From Elusimicrobiota bacterium (GTDB lineage: Bacteria; Elusimicrobiota; Elusimicrobia; UBA1565; UBA9628), in contig JAPLKL010000040.1 in NCBI GenBank assembly GCA_026388095.1, forward strand, positions 62,001-126,000: a stretch of 64,000 bases of DNA. Reading direction: 5' to 3'. How positions within the stretch are numbered: position 1 is the first letter of the stretch; each line of letters begins with the position of its first letter. Of the stretch, positions 16,311 to 24,723 are shown in pieces. The notes beneath the pieces are model-generated. The model made no database searches. It saw only the letters and a list, made by a program, of their open reading frames with translations, and was not told where the DNA came from. Position numbers and translations under genes: made by a program.

Positions 16311-18386
16311 CTATATGAGATGCAGCGCCACGAGCAGCATGTCGATGAGCTTGATGCCGACGAAGGGCGCGATGATGCCGCCCACCCCGTAGATGAGGAT
16401 ATGGTCCCGCAGGAGACGGACCGCGGGCACGGCACGGTAGCGGACTCCCTTGAGGGCCAGAGGGATGAGCAGGATGATGACGAGGGCATTGAAGATCACG
16501 GCCGAGAGGATGGCGCTCTCGGGCGTGGACAGATGCATGATGTTAAGCACCTTCAAGGCGGGATAAGTGCCGGCGAAGGCGGCCGGGATGATGGCGAAGT
16601 ACTTTGACACGTCGTTGGCCACGCTGAAGGTGGTCAGGGCTCCTCGCGTGATCAAAAGCTGCTTGCCGATCTCCACGATCTCGATGAGCTTGGTGGGGTT
16701 GGAGTCGAGGTCCACCATGTTGCCCGCTTCCTTGGCCGCCTGCGTGCCCGCGTTCATGGCCACGGCCACGTCCGCCTGCGCCAGGGCCGGGGCGTCGTTG
16801 GTGCCGTCTCCGGCCATGGCCACCAGGCGTCCGCCGCGCTGGGCCTCGCGGATGAGTTCGAGCTTGGCCTCGGGCGTGGCCTGCGCGAGGAAGTCGTCCA
16901 CGCCGGCCTCGGCCGCGATGGCTGCCGCGGTCATGGCATTGTCGCCGGTGATCATCACGGTCTTGATGCCCATGGCCCGCAGTTGGGCGAAGCGCTCCCG
17001 GATGCCGCCCTTGACGATGTCTTTGAGGTGGATGACTCCCAGGACCTGCTGGCGGTCCGCGACGACCAAGGGCGTGCCGCCGTCCTTGGCGATGCGCTCC
17101 ACGCTGGCCGTGACCTCGGCGGACATGCTGCCGCCCCGTTCCTTGACGTAAGCGGCGATGGCGTCCGTCGCGCCTTTGCGGATATTACGCCCGTCGTGGA
17201 GGTCCACGCCGCTCATGCGGGTCTGGGCCGAGAATGGGATGAAGGCCGCGCCCAGGTCGTGGATGCGGCGCTCGCGGATGCCGTATTTGTCCTTGGCCAG
17301 GACCACGATGCTGCGGCCTTCCGGCGTCTCGTCCGACAGCGAGGCTATCTGCGCCGCGTCAGCCAGCGTTTCGGTCGTCACGCCCTGGGCCGGCAGGAAA
17401 GCCACGGCCTGCCGGTTGCCCAGCGTGATGGTCCCGGTCTTGTCGAGCAGGAGCACGTCCACGTCGCCCGCCGCCTCCACCGCGCGGCCGGACGTGGCGA
17501 TGACGTTGGCCTGGATCATCCGGTCCATGCCCGCTATGCCGATGGCGGCCAAGAGCCCGCCGATGGTGGTGGGGATCAGGCAGACCAAAAGCGCCACCAA
17601 AGCGGTCACGGTGACCGCGCTGCCCCGGCCGGCCGCGCCCACGCTGAAGAGCGAATAGGGCAGCAAGGTCGCGGTGGCCAGGAGGAAGATGATGGTCATG
17701 CCCGCGAGGAGTATGCTCAGGGCGATCTCGTTGGGGGTCTTCTGCCTCTTGGCTCCTTCCACCATGGCGATCATCTGGTCGAGGAAGGTCTCCCCGGGAT
17801 TGGCCGTGACGCGCACCACCAGCCAGTCCGAGAGCACCGTGGTCCCGCCGGTCACCGCGCTGCGGTCGCCGCCGCTCTCGCGGATGACCGGGGCGCTCTC
17901 CCCGGTGATGGCCGCCTCGTTGACCGAGGCCACGCCCTCGATGACCTCGCCGTCCATGGGGATGATGTCTCCGGCCTCGACGAGCACGAAATCGCCCTTG
18001 CGCAGCTCGCCGGAATAGACCTTCGCCGCAGCGGCGTCGCGCTTGGGCCCTGCGAGCTTCTTGGCGAAGACGCTCTGTCGCGACTCGCGCAAGGTGGCGG
18101 CCTGGGCCTTGCCGCGGCCCTCGGCCATGGCCTCGGCGAAATTCGCGAAGACCACGGTGAACCACAGCCAGACCGAGATGCCCAGGATGAAGCCGGCCGA
18201 GGCTTCGCCATGGCCGAGCCAGGCTTGGAAGAAGAGGCCCGTCGTGAGCAGGCTTCCCACTTCCACCACGAACATGACGGGATTCTTGATCTGGTGGCGG
18301 GGATCGAGCTTGCGGAAGGAATCCAGGGCCGCCGGCCAGACGATGGCGGGATCGAACAGCTTCTTCGGCTGGTGCGTATGGATCAT
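16311..18386 (-). CDS. kdpB: KdpB, P-type ATPase catalytic subunit
   Basis: 691 residues, normal length. The actuator motif ITGESAPV, the phosphorylation site [16 protein letters not shown], the nucleotide-binding KGAT motif and the hinge [20 protein letters not shown] are intact, followed by [20 protein letters not shown], which is diagnostic for KdpB. The N-terminus [20 protein letters not shown] is also KdpB-specific. It hydrolyses ATP to drive high-affinity K+ import through KdpA. It follows kdpA with a one-base gap. Confidence 0.97.
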   Translation of the reverse strand: MIHTHQPKKLFDPAIVWPAALDSFRKLDPRHQIKNPVMFVVEVGSLLTTGLFFQAWLGHGEASAGFILGISVWLWFTVVFANFAEAMAEGRGKAQAATLRESRQSVFAKKLAGPKRDAAAAKVYSGELRKGDFVLVEAGDIIPMDGEVIEGVASVNEAAITGESAPVIRESGGDRSAVTGGTTVLSDWLVVRVTANPGETFLDQMIAMVEGAKRQKTPNEIALSILLAGMTIIFLLATATLLPYSLFSVGAAGRGSAVTVTALVALLVCLIPTTIGGLLAAIGIAGMDRMIQANVIATSGRAVEAAGDVDVLLLDKTGTITLGNRQAVAFLPAQGVTTETLADAAQIASLSDETPEGRSIVVLAKDKYGIRERRIHDLGAAFIPFSAQTRMSGVDLHDGRNIRKGATDAIAAYVKERGGSMSAEVTASVERIAKDGGTPLVVADRQQVLGVIHLKDIVKGGIRERFAQLRAMGIKTVMITGDNAMTAAAIAAEAGVDDFLAQATPEAKLELIREAQRGGRLVAMAGDGTNDAPALAQADVAVAMNAGTQAAKEAGNMVDLDSNPTKLIEIVEIGKQLLITRGALTTFSVANDVSKYFAIIPAAFAGTYPALKVLNIMHLSTPESAILSAVIFNALVIILLIPLALKGVRYRAVPAVRLLRDHILIYGVGGIIAPFVGIKLIDMLLVALHLI

Positions 18387-18387
18387 A

Positions 18388-20133
18388 TCAGCTCCCGAGC
18401 ATCATGAGATTCTCCGCGATCGGCCCCAAGGCCAGCGCCGGGAAGTAGGTGAGAGCGCCCACGAAGATGACGATTCCCACCAAGAAGAAGACGAACAGCG
18501 GGGTGTGCGTGGGCAAGGTCCCGGCGCTCTCCGGCACATGCTTCTTGCGCGCCAAGGACCCGGCGATGGCCAGCACCGGCAGCGCGATCCAGAAGCGGCC
18601 TAGGAACATGGCCAGAGCCAGGATGACGTTGTAGAACAGCGTGTTGACCGAGAGCCCGGCGAAGGCGCTGCCGTTGTTGTTGGTCGCGGAGGTGAAGGCG
18701 TAAAGGATCTCGCTGAACCCGTGCGGGCCGGGGTTGGCAATGCCGGCTTTGCCCGCGGCCGTCAGCACGCCGATCGCGGTCCCGACCAGCACGACCGAGG
18801 GCGTGACCAGGACGCCGATGGAAGCCATCTTCATCTCGTAGGCTTCGATCTTCTTGCCCAGGTACTCCGGCGTGCGGCCGACCATAAGCCCGGCCAGAAA
18901 CACCGCGATGATGGCATAGAGGAGCATCCCGTAGAGCCCGGAGCCCACCCCGCCGTAGACCACCTCGCCCAACTGCATCATGAACAGGGGGACCATGCCC
19001 CCGAGCGGGGTGAACGAGTCGTGCATAGAGTCGACCGCTCCGCAGGACGCCGCGGTGGTCGCGGTGGCGAAGACGGCCGTGTCCGCGATGCCGAACCGGG
19101 CTTCCTTGCCCTCCATGTTTCCGCCGGGCTGCAGGGCCGAGGCGGCCTGGTCCACGCCCAGCGGGGAGAAAGCGGGATTGCCCCGCTGTTCCATGACCAC
19201 GCAGAACCACATCAGGGGCACGAAGATGATCGTCATGGCCGCTAAAAGGGCCCAGCCTTGGCGCTTGTCCCCGACCATTTGGCCGAAGACGTGGCACAGC
19301 GCCGCGCCGATGAGGAGGAGCCCCACCGTTTCTAGGAAATTAGTCAGGGGCGTCGGGTTCTCGAAAGGATGCGCGGAGTTCGCGTTGAAATAGCCTCCGC
19401 CGTTGGTGCCGAGCATCTTGATGGCTTCCTGGGAGGCCACGGGTCCCAGGGCGATGATCTGCTCGCTCACGGCCTTGCCGTTGGCGTCCTTGGTCGCCTG
19501 CAGGAGCGGGATCGTGGCGCTGGGCTTGAGCGTCTGGGGCGAGCCCTGCCAGACCAGGACGATGGCGAAGACCGCGGACATGGGCAGGAGTATGTAGAGC
19601 GTGGTGCGCACCATATCCACCCAGAAATTGCCGATGGTCTGCATCTGTTTGCGCGCGAACCCCCGGATGAGGGCGACCGCCACCGCGATTCCGGTGGCCG
19701 CGGAGAGGAAATTCTGCACCGTGAGCGCGAGCATCTGGGTGAGATAGCTCATGGTGGTCTCGCCGGTATAGTCCTGCCAGTTCGTGTTCGTGACGAAGCT
19801 GACCGCGGTATTGAAGGAAGAGTCCGGGGCTACCGGGCCCAGGTGCATGGGGTTCAAAGGCAGATGCTGCTGGACGCGCTGGATGAGATAGACCGCGAAG
19901 ATCCCCGCGGCGTTCAAAAGCAGCATGGCCAAGGCATAGGTCTGCCAGGACATCTCCTCGTCTGGATTGGTGCCGCAGAGGCGATAGATGAGCCGCTCGA
20001 TGGGACCCAACGCACGCCCTAGGCCCGGGGCGCGGCCCTCATAGACGCGAGCCATGTAGGTCCCGAGGGGCTTGGACAGCGCCAGGAGCGCGGCCAAGTA
20101 CACGGCGCACTGCAGGAGGTTGTTGGCGTTCAT
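18388..20133 (-). CDS. kdpA: KdpA, potassium-translocating subunit
   Basis: 581 residues, polytopic, member of the SKT potassium-transporter superfamily. Recognisable blocks are [45 protein letters not shown] (one of the four filter repeats) and [12 protein letters not shown]. It forms the K+ selectivity filter and intramembrane tunnel to KdpB. The start at 20133 (MNANNLLQ) overlaps the kdpF stop as AATGA; longer starts would overrun kdpF. Confidence 0.96.
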   Translation of the reverse strand: MNANNLLQCAVYLAALLALSKPLGTYMARVYEGRAPGLGRALGPIERLIYRLCGTNPDEEMSWQTYALAMLLLNAAGIFAVYLIQRVQQHLPLNPMHLGPVAPDSSFNTAVSFVTNTNWQDYTGETTMSYLTQMLALTVQNFLSAATGIAVAVALIRGFARKQMQTIGNFWVDMVRTTLYILLPMSAVFAIVLVWQGSPQTLKPSATIPLLQATKDANGKAVSEQIIALGPVASQEAIKMLGTNGGGYFNANSAHPFENPTPLTNFLETVGLLLIGAALCHVFGQMVGDKRQGWALLAAMTIIFVPLMWFCVVMEQRGNPAFSPLGVDQAASALQPGGNMEGKEARFGIADTAVFATATTAASCGAVDSMHDSFTPLGGMVPLFMMQLGEVVYGGVGSGLYGMLLYAIIAVFLAGLMVGRTPEYLGKKIEAYEMKMASIGVLVTPSVVLVGTAIGVLTAAGKAGIANPGPHGFSEILYAFTSATNNNGSAFAGLSVNTLFYNVILALAMFLGRFWIALPVLAIAGSLARKKHVPESAGTLPTHTPLFVFFLVGIVIFVGALTYFPALALGPIAENLMMLGS

Positions 20134-20222
20134 TCGAATATCTCCGGCTTGAGCAAGGCGGCAAGGAGGTAAAGGAACAGCAGGACGCTGACGATCCCTC
20201 CGATCCAATATGTGGCGGTCAT
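20130..20222 (-). CDS. kdpF: KdpF, small stabilising subunit
   Basis: A 30-residue single-span peptide, MTATYWIGGIVSVLLFLYLL continuing [10 protein letters not shown], the usual KdpF length and ending (LLxPExF). AGGAGG lies 5 nt before the ATG and overlaps the stop of the upstream 26-codon ORF. KdpF sits against KdpA and lipid in the KdpFABC complex. Confidence 0.93.
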   Translation of the reverse strand: MTATYWIGGIVSVLLFLYLLAALLKPEIFE

Positions 20223-20232
20223 GGGCTGCCTC

Positions 20233-20313
20233 CTAGAGTATCTCGAAGAGCCGGATCAGCGCCAGAGACCCGCCGACCAAGGCCGCGATGATGGCGATGA
20301 AAAGTATGTCCAT
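20233..20313 (-). CDS. 26-aa single-span membrane peptide upstream of kdpF
   Basis: An ATG-started ORF of 26 codons (MDILFIAIIAALVGGSLALI then RLFEIL) in the operon between the helical sensor-like gene and kdpF. AGAGGAT lies 6 nt before the ATG, and the kdpF ribosome binding site overlaps its stop (TAGGAGG), so translation of the two is probably coupled. Composition is one hydrophobic helix followed by a basic/acidic tail, KdpF-like in size but not in sequence. It may be a second small subunit or regulator of the Kdp complex; that is inference. Confidence 0.7.
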   Translation of the reverse strand: MDILFIAIIAALVGGSLALIRLFEIL

Positions 20314-20326
20314 GGGATATCCTCTG

Positions 20327-21259
20327 CTATCGCGGGTTGGCGGGGGCAGCGGCGATGGGTTCCTGCTGGATGGCTTGCTCCAAGGCGGCCAACGCATCCT
20401 GACAGACCGACGTCACCTTGCGTTTCTGATTCAGGGAGATGGCGAGAGACCGGACATTGGTGTTCGCTCGGGAAAGCTTGAGGATCTGCGTTTTCAAACC
20501 GCTGAACTGACCGTAGCATGACGCGGCGGCCTTAAGATTGGGGTTCCTGCCGGCCTTGAGGAGAACGGCCAGACTATCCAGATCTTTGCGTACTTCGCGG
20601 TCCTCGATCGCCATCAGGGTTTCCAGGTCGCCCATCTTCCGGGGGCTCTCCTCGGCGATGTGCGGCGGCAGCAAAGTCTGGATGCGCAAAGCTCTGATCC
20701 GCGCATCGTTGGCCAGCAGGACGATTCGCCTGGCCTCGGCGGATGCGCCTTCGGCATTGGGGGTCACGACGCGGAGAAGCGCCGCGTCCATTCCCTTGAG
20801 GGCCTCGGCGGCCGGACCAAAGGCGAGGCTGTAAGCCTTGAGGTTGGTGTTCTGCACCGCCAAGTCCAACAACTCTTTGTCGACGCGCTGAAGCTCGGTG
20901 AACGCGCGGGAGAATCGCTCCAGCAGTTCCTCTTCGTCCTTCGAGCCGCTCGCCTGCAGCAGTCCGAGCAACTCCTGGCGTGTGCGCACCAGCGCCGACG
21001 TGGCCGACCGGGATTGCGCCGCGAACGTCTGCGAGTCCTGATCGGTCGTGGCCATGACGGCGCTCTTTTCCGCCTCGGCGGACGAAGCCAGAGCCGAGCG
21101 CATCTGCCCCACTAATGCGATCCGCCTGGCTTGGCGGGCGAGTTGCTCCGCGGGATTCTGCTCCTTGTGGAAATGAAAGATCACCAGCATGATCCCCAGT
21201 TGGATCACGACTCCAACAGCCATCCAGATGGAGAACTTAAGGCCGGGCTTCATTGTCAT
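20327..21259 (-). CDS. Membrane-anchored helical protein in the kdp operon (4-helix sensor-like)
   Basis: 310 residues: one N-terminal membrane helix (SIWMAVGVVIQLGIMLVIFHF), then an almost entirely helical extracytoplasmic region. The first part resembles the ligand-binding four-helix bundle of chemoreceptors (QARRIALVGQMRSALASSAEAEKSAVMATTDQD), and a second helical repeat follows from about residue 150. There is no HAMP, kinase or methyl-accepting domain, so it cannot signal alone. It lies 8 bp after ptsN and 13 bp before the small peptide, inside the kdp operon. It could be a periplasmic input module for KdpD or a stress sensor; no function is established from sequence. Confidence 0.6.
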   Translation of the reverse strand: MTMKPGLKFSIWMAVGVVIQLGIMLVIFHFHKEQNPAEQLARQARRIALVGQMRSALASSAEAEKSAVMATTDQDSQTFAAQSRSATSALVRTRQELLGLLQASGSKDEEELLERFSRAFTELQRVDKELLDLAVQNTNLKAYSLAFGPAAEALKGMDAALLRVVTPNAEGASAEARRIVLLANDARIRALRIQTLLPPHIAEESPRKMGDLETLMAIEDREVRKDLDSLAVLLKAGRNPNLKAAASCYGQFSGLKTQILKLSRANTNVRSLAISLNQKRKVTSVCQDALAALEQAIQQEPIAAAPANPR

Positions 21260-21267
21260 CGCAATCT

Positions 21268-21723
21268 CTATACGGGCAGTTCAGCGAGGATGGCGCGGAA
21301 CTCGGCGGCAGAAGCGGCTTTATTCAGCCGCCGCAACACCTTCTTATCCAGCGCCATCCGGCTCAAAGCCGCCAACACCGCCAAGTGCGACTTGGGGTCA
21401 GCGGCTGGCACGGCCAGCAGAAATATCAATGTGACCGGGTTGCCGTCCGCGGATTTGAAATCAATGGGTTGTGCCGCCCGGGCAACGGCCAAATATGCGG
21501 AATTAATCTGAGCCGTGCGAGCATGCGGAATGGCGACACCGTTGCCGATGCCGGTGGAGCCGGCGGCCTCGCGGGAGAGGATGGCGGCCTTCAGATCATC
21601 GCCACCTTTGGGAACTCCCGGCAAGTCCAAGGCATCGACAAGTAGCGAGACAGTATGCTCGCGGCTTGTGACGTGCAGCGGGACCACGACGGAATTCGGG
21701 CGCAGCAGGTCTGAGAGCATCAT
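21268..21723 (-). CDS. ptsN: PtsN-like EIIA-Ntr phosphocarrier heading the kdp operon
   Basis: 151 residues, a single PTS EIIA type-2 (fructose/mannitol/Ntr) domain. The phosphorylatable His67 lies in GNGVAIPHAR, followed by the family's hydrophobic core LIFLLAVPAADPKSHLAVLAALSR. No sugar-specific EIIB or EIIC domain is attached, as in PtsN. In Escherichia coli and relatives, unphosphorylated EIIA-Ntr binds KdpD and the Trk system and so links nitrogen PTS status to K+ uptake. Placement as first gene of the kdp operon makes that link physical here. TATACT (21731-21726) ends 2 nt before the ATG at 21723 and 5 nt before a second ATG at 21720, so the transcript is probably leaderless and may start at the second ATG. 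Confidence 0.85.
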   Translation of the reverse strand: MMLSDLLRPNSVVVPLHVTSREHTVSLLVDALDLPGVPKGGDDLKAAILSREAAGSTGIGNGVAIPHARTAQINSAYLAVARAAQPIDFKSADGNPVTLIFLLAVPAADPKSHLAVLAALSRMALDKKVLRRLNKAASAAEFRAILAELPV

Positions 21724-21725
21724 CA

Positions 21726-21806
21726 AGTATAGGGTAACCCTGCCCGGCGTTAAGAATCCATTATCGGGGCGTTATGAGGATGTTATCAGCCGGGACTTGG
21801 TATCAT
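21726..21806. promoter_or_regulatory. Divergent leaderless promoters for the ptsN-kdp operon and the sugar kinase
   Basis: Minus strand: TATACT (21731-21726) immediately before ATGATG of ptsN. Plus strand: TATCAT (21801-21806), 8 nt before the ATG at 21815. No KdpE operator was identified with confidence between them, and no GGCC box is seen in this spacer. Confidence 0.55.
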
Positions 21807-21814
21807 AGGCGCTG

Positions 21815-22741
21815 ATGATCCTGGTCCTGAGCCTCAACACCGCGCTCGACAAGACCCTGCTCCTGGGGCGCTTGGCTCGCGGCCGGCGCCATCTCCCCGC
21901 GCAGAACCTGGACCTGGCCGGGGGCAAGGGCGTCAACGCGGCGCGCGCCCTGCGGCGGCTGGGCCGCCAGGCCCGCGTGCTGGGACTGCTGGCCGGCCAC
22001 ACCGGGCGGCACATCGCCGGGCTGCTGGCCGACGAAGGCGTGCCCGCGGATTGGGTCTGGCTGCCGCGCGGCGAGTCCCGGACCTGCCTGACCGTGGTCC
22101 ACGGCGGCATGCTGCCGACCGAGATCAACGAGGCGGGTCCGGCCGTGCCGCGGGCCAGCCTGGCGCGCCTGGAGGCTTTGCTGCGCCGGCGCTTAAAGGG
22201 CTGCCGCTTCCTTCTGCTCTGCGGCCGCCTTCCGCCGGGGGTCCCGGCGGACTACTACGGCCGGCTCATCCGTCTGGCGCGCAGCCGGGGAGTCCCGACC
22301 GCCCTGGACGCGAGCGCGCCGGCTCTGGCCCCGGGCCTGGCCGCCGGCCCGGACCTGGTCAAGCCCAATGCCGTGGAGCTCGCGGAGCTGGGCCTTTCCG
22401 CGCGGCCGAGACACTGGAAAGCCTCCTTGGAGCGCCTCGGCGCTATGGGCGCCAAGGAGGTGTTCGTGACCTTGGGCCCTTTGGGAGCTTTAATGAAGAC
22501 CGGGTCCCAGGCCCTGCACGCTTCAGGGCCCAGGTTCCGGGGCTGCCCCCTGGGTTCCGGGGACACCTTCCTAGCCGCCGCGGTGCACGGCCTGTTGGCG
22601 GGCTGGCCTGCCGAGCGCAGGCTCGCTTTCGCGGTAGCGGCCGCTTCCGCCAACGTGCGCACCCTCGGCGCGGGCGTATTCCTTAAGAAGCACCTCCGCG
22701 CGCTCCTGCCCAAGGTCCGGGTCCGGCGGCTCCAGGCCTAG
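21815..22741 (+). CDS. PfkB-family sugar-phosphate kinase, 1-phosphofructokinase-like
   Basis: 308 residues, ribokinase/PfkB fold. The N-terminus MILVLSLNTALDKTLLL is the pattern of the 1-phosphofructokinase/tagatose-6-phosphate kinase group, GGKGVNAARALRRLG is PfkB signature 1, and GSGDTFLAA holds the catalytic Asp with its anion hole. The predicted reaction is ATP-dependent phosphorylation of fructose 1-phosphate or a related hexose phosphate in the cytosol. No PTS fructose permease lies nearby, so the substrate is open. The start codon follows TATCAT by 8 nt. Confidence 0.85.
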   Translation: MILVLSLNTALDKTLLLGRLARGRRHLPAQNLDLAGGKGVNAARALRRLGRQARVLGLLAGHTGRHIAGLLADEGVPADWVWLPRGESRTCLTVVHGGMLPTEINEAGPAVPRASLARLEALLRRRLKGCRFLLLCGRLPPGVPADYYGRLIRLARSRGVPTALDASAPALAPGLAAGPDLVKPNAVELAELGLSARPRHWKASLERLGAMGAKEVFVTLGPLGALMKTGSQALHASGPRFRGCPLGSGDTFLAAAVHGLLAGWPAERRLAFAVAAASANVRTLGAGVFLKKHLRALLPKVRVRRLQA

Positions 22742-22808
22742 GCTTTTTGGGCCCCTTTCCGGTACCCAAAGTCCTAAATCAGCCTGGGCCCATTTGCAGG
22801 CCCTTCGT

Positions 22809-22852
22809 GGCCCAGCCGGCCCAGGGCGGCTTCCGGGCAAGGGATGTATACT
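22809..22852 (+). promoter_or_regulatory. Leaderless promoter of the PrcB-domain gene
   Basis: TATACT (22847-22852) is 6 nt before the ATG at 22859. A GGCCCAGCC word lies at 22809-22817, -50 to -42 from the start codon, the position of the box seen at other exported-protein genes. Confidence 0.55.
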
Positions 22853-22858
22853 GGGACC

Positions 22859-23413
22859 ATGATGAATAAGACGATCTTGATGGCGCTGATGCTCCTCCCC
22901 TCTTTCGCGTCCGCGGCTTCGGCTTGGGACAAGATCTCCGGACAGAACGCCGGCGTCCGGGAGAAGCTCTTCGTGGTCGTGCGCTCCCAGCAGGAATGGG
23001 GCGCCCTCTGGATCAAGCACACCGGCGGCAAGCCCCAGGCCCGGCCGGCCGTCGATTTCACCAAAGAGATGGTGGTGGCCGTGTTCCTGGGCGAGCGCCG
23101 CACCGGCGGCTACAAGGTCGAGATCACGCTCATGGCCGACCCGCTGGAGCCCAAGAGCCGCGTGGTGGTCTTCTACCGCGAGGTCCCGCCCGCCGGCAAC
23201 AGCTTCAACGTGCAGATGGTCTCGCAGCCTTACGTGATGGTCAAGATCCCCCGCAAGCCCAAGGTGGATTTCGAGGAAGACGGGACCATGTCCATCCCCG
23301 AACTGCAATCCGCGCCGCAGAGCGTCTTCTCCCCCGAGGAGAAGATGCACATCCAGAAGACCATGGACGGCCTGCAGTCCATGGCCGCGGACTCCCAGGC
23401 CCTCTTCAAGTAA
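22859..23413 (+). CDS. Exported PrcB-like domain protein
   Basis: 184 residues with a signal peptide (MALMLLPSFASAASA) and one domain resembling the PrcB C-terminal family, named after a Treponema dentilisin-complex chaperone. The characteristic run is an SQQEWGALWIKH helix, PAVDFTKEMVVAVFLGERR and then TGGYKVEI. PrcB-like proteins assist maturation of exported proteases; a chaperone or inhibitor role is plausible but not shown. The start is set by TATACT 6 nt upstream; ATG occurs twice in tandem and the first is used here. Confidence 0.7.
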   Translation: MMNKTILMALMLLPSFASAASAWDKISGQNAGVREKLFVVVRSQQEWGALWIKHTGGKPQARPAVDFTKEMVVAVFLGERRTGGYKVEITLMADPLEPKSRVVVFYREVPPAGNSFNVQMVSQPYVMVKIPRKPKVDFEEDGTMSIPELQSAPQSVFSPEEKMHIQKTMDGLQSMAADSQALFK

Positions 23414-23424
23414 CCAGCAGGCCT

Positions 23425-24723
23425 CTAGCCGCGCCCCCGCCTCTTCGACCAGCGGAGCTCTTCAGCTATGCGGCTGAGCAGGCACACGGCCCCCTCGAAG
23501 CCCAGATAGGGGCGGTCGTGGAAGGCGTGGCTGTGGTAGGATGGGAAACCGAGCTCGACCGCGCGCCGGCCGTCTCTGCCCTCCTGGCGCTGCTGCTGGG
23601 CGCCGAGCATGCAATCGAACCCGTCCGCTTCGGACCAGCCGCGCATGAGCTCCGCGTAGCTCGCCTCGGTCGGGGCCTCGTGCACGGGGAACGGCAGGTC
23701 GTCCCAGGCGCCGAGTTCCCGCCGGTGCTGAGGCCCCGCCATGGCGACGGCCCCCACCATGCGCCCGCCGACCTCCGAGAGCTGGCGGGCCAGGGGCCGC
23801 ACCAGGACGGGGTCTCCGGTGAACACGAAAGTCGAGTGCAGGAACAGCTCCTCCACTGCCCATTCGAGCCGGGGCAGCAGGCGCGCGAGTTCCTGGTCGG
23901 CGAAGGCCTGCGCTTGCGCCTGGCGGCCCACGGCCGCTCCCACCTTGACCAGCCAGTCCGCCGAGGCGCCCAGGCCGAGCGGCAGCCCGCACTCGACTAC
24001 AGGCACCCCGAGCCGCCCGGCGAGGCGGGCCGCCGCTTCGCGACCGTAAGGCAGCGACAGGATACTGCCCGCGCTCGCCGCGGCGCTGAGCCCCCCGAGG
24101 TCGGTGCCGCCCGGCCACACCGAGACCAGGTTGAGGCCGATGGCCGCCAGCATGCGCCGGAGCTCCAGGAGGTTGGCGGCATGGTCGCGCTCTCCGCGGT
24201 CGTGCATATAGCCCACGATGGCGACGTCCTCCGGCCGACGCTCGCGCTCCGGCAGGGGCATCCCCTTGGCCAAGGCCAGCAAGGTGTGGGCATAGCCGTC
24301 GAGCCAGTCGTCGGAGACGGCTCCCCCCAGGACCGGGAAGAAGGGGACCTTAGGCTTGGGCTCGAGGCCGCGCCAGACCGTCTCATAGGGCGCGCCCGAT
24401 ATCCGCGCCATGGGGTAACCCGCGGCCAGGACCGCGCCGCAGCCGGGGACCGCCGCCAGCCTGCCCAGCCGGAGCGCGAGATCCTTCAGGTTGCCCGAGA
24501 CGACCAGTTCAGTCATGGTGCCCGAGACCTGGACCCGGTCGGCGCCCCCGCTGTCCCAGAGCGTCGAGGTCGCGTCGTGGCTGCCTTGGATGAATCCCGG
24601 CCGCCAGAGCGCGCAGGTCGGAGCGTCGAGCAGGAGGAAGGCGTCGCTCACCGCGTTGACGGCGAGCTCGACTCCGGTGGAGTAGGGGTGGTTGAGCACC
24701 GCCGTGGGGCCCGGTGTCTTCAT
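23425..24723 (-). CDS. Nitrogenase component 1-like protein (NifK/NifE type), third gene of the operon
   Basis: 432 residues, oxidoreductase/nitrogenase component 1 fold. Recognisable parts are HPYSTGVELAVNAVSDAF, DAPTCALW with Cys37 at the first P-cluster position, VSGTMTELVVSGNLKDL, VPGCGAV (Cys95) and the later GFPSYHSHAFHDRPYLGFEG, which resembles the NifK/BchB end (RPxxGYEG). It has fewer cysteines than nitrogenase MoFe beta, so the cluster set differs. It is coupled to the upstream gene by ATGA. With the neighbours it should form a two-component reductase; the substrate is unknown. Confidence 0.78.
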   Translation of the reverse strand: MKTPGPTAVLNHPYSTGVELAVNAVSDAFLLLDAPTCALWRPGFIQGSHDATSTLWDSGGADRVQVSGTMTELVVSGNLKDLALRLGRLAAVPGCGAVLAAGYPMARISGAPYETVWRGLEPKPKVPFFPVLGGAVSDDWLDGYAHTLLALAKGMPLPERERRPEDVAIVGYMHDRGERDHAANLLELRRMLAAIGLNLVSVWPGGTDLGGLSAAASAGSILSLPYGREAAARLAGRLGVPVVECGLPLGLGASADWLVKVGAAVGRQAQAQAFADQELARLLPRLEWAVEELFLHSTFVFTGDPVLVRPLARQLSEVGGRMVGAVAMAGPQHRRELGAWDDLPFPVHEAPTEASYAELMRGWSEADGFDCMLGAQQQRQEGRDGRRAVELGFPSYHSHAFHDRPYLGFEGAVCLLSRIAEELRWSKRRGRG

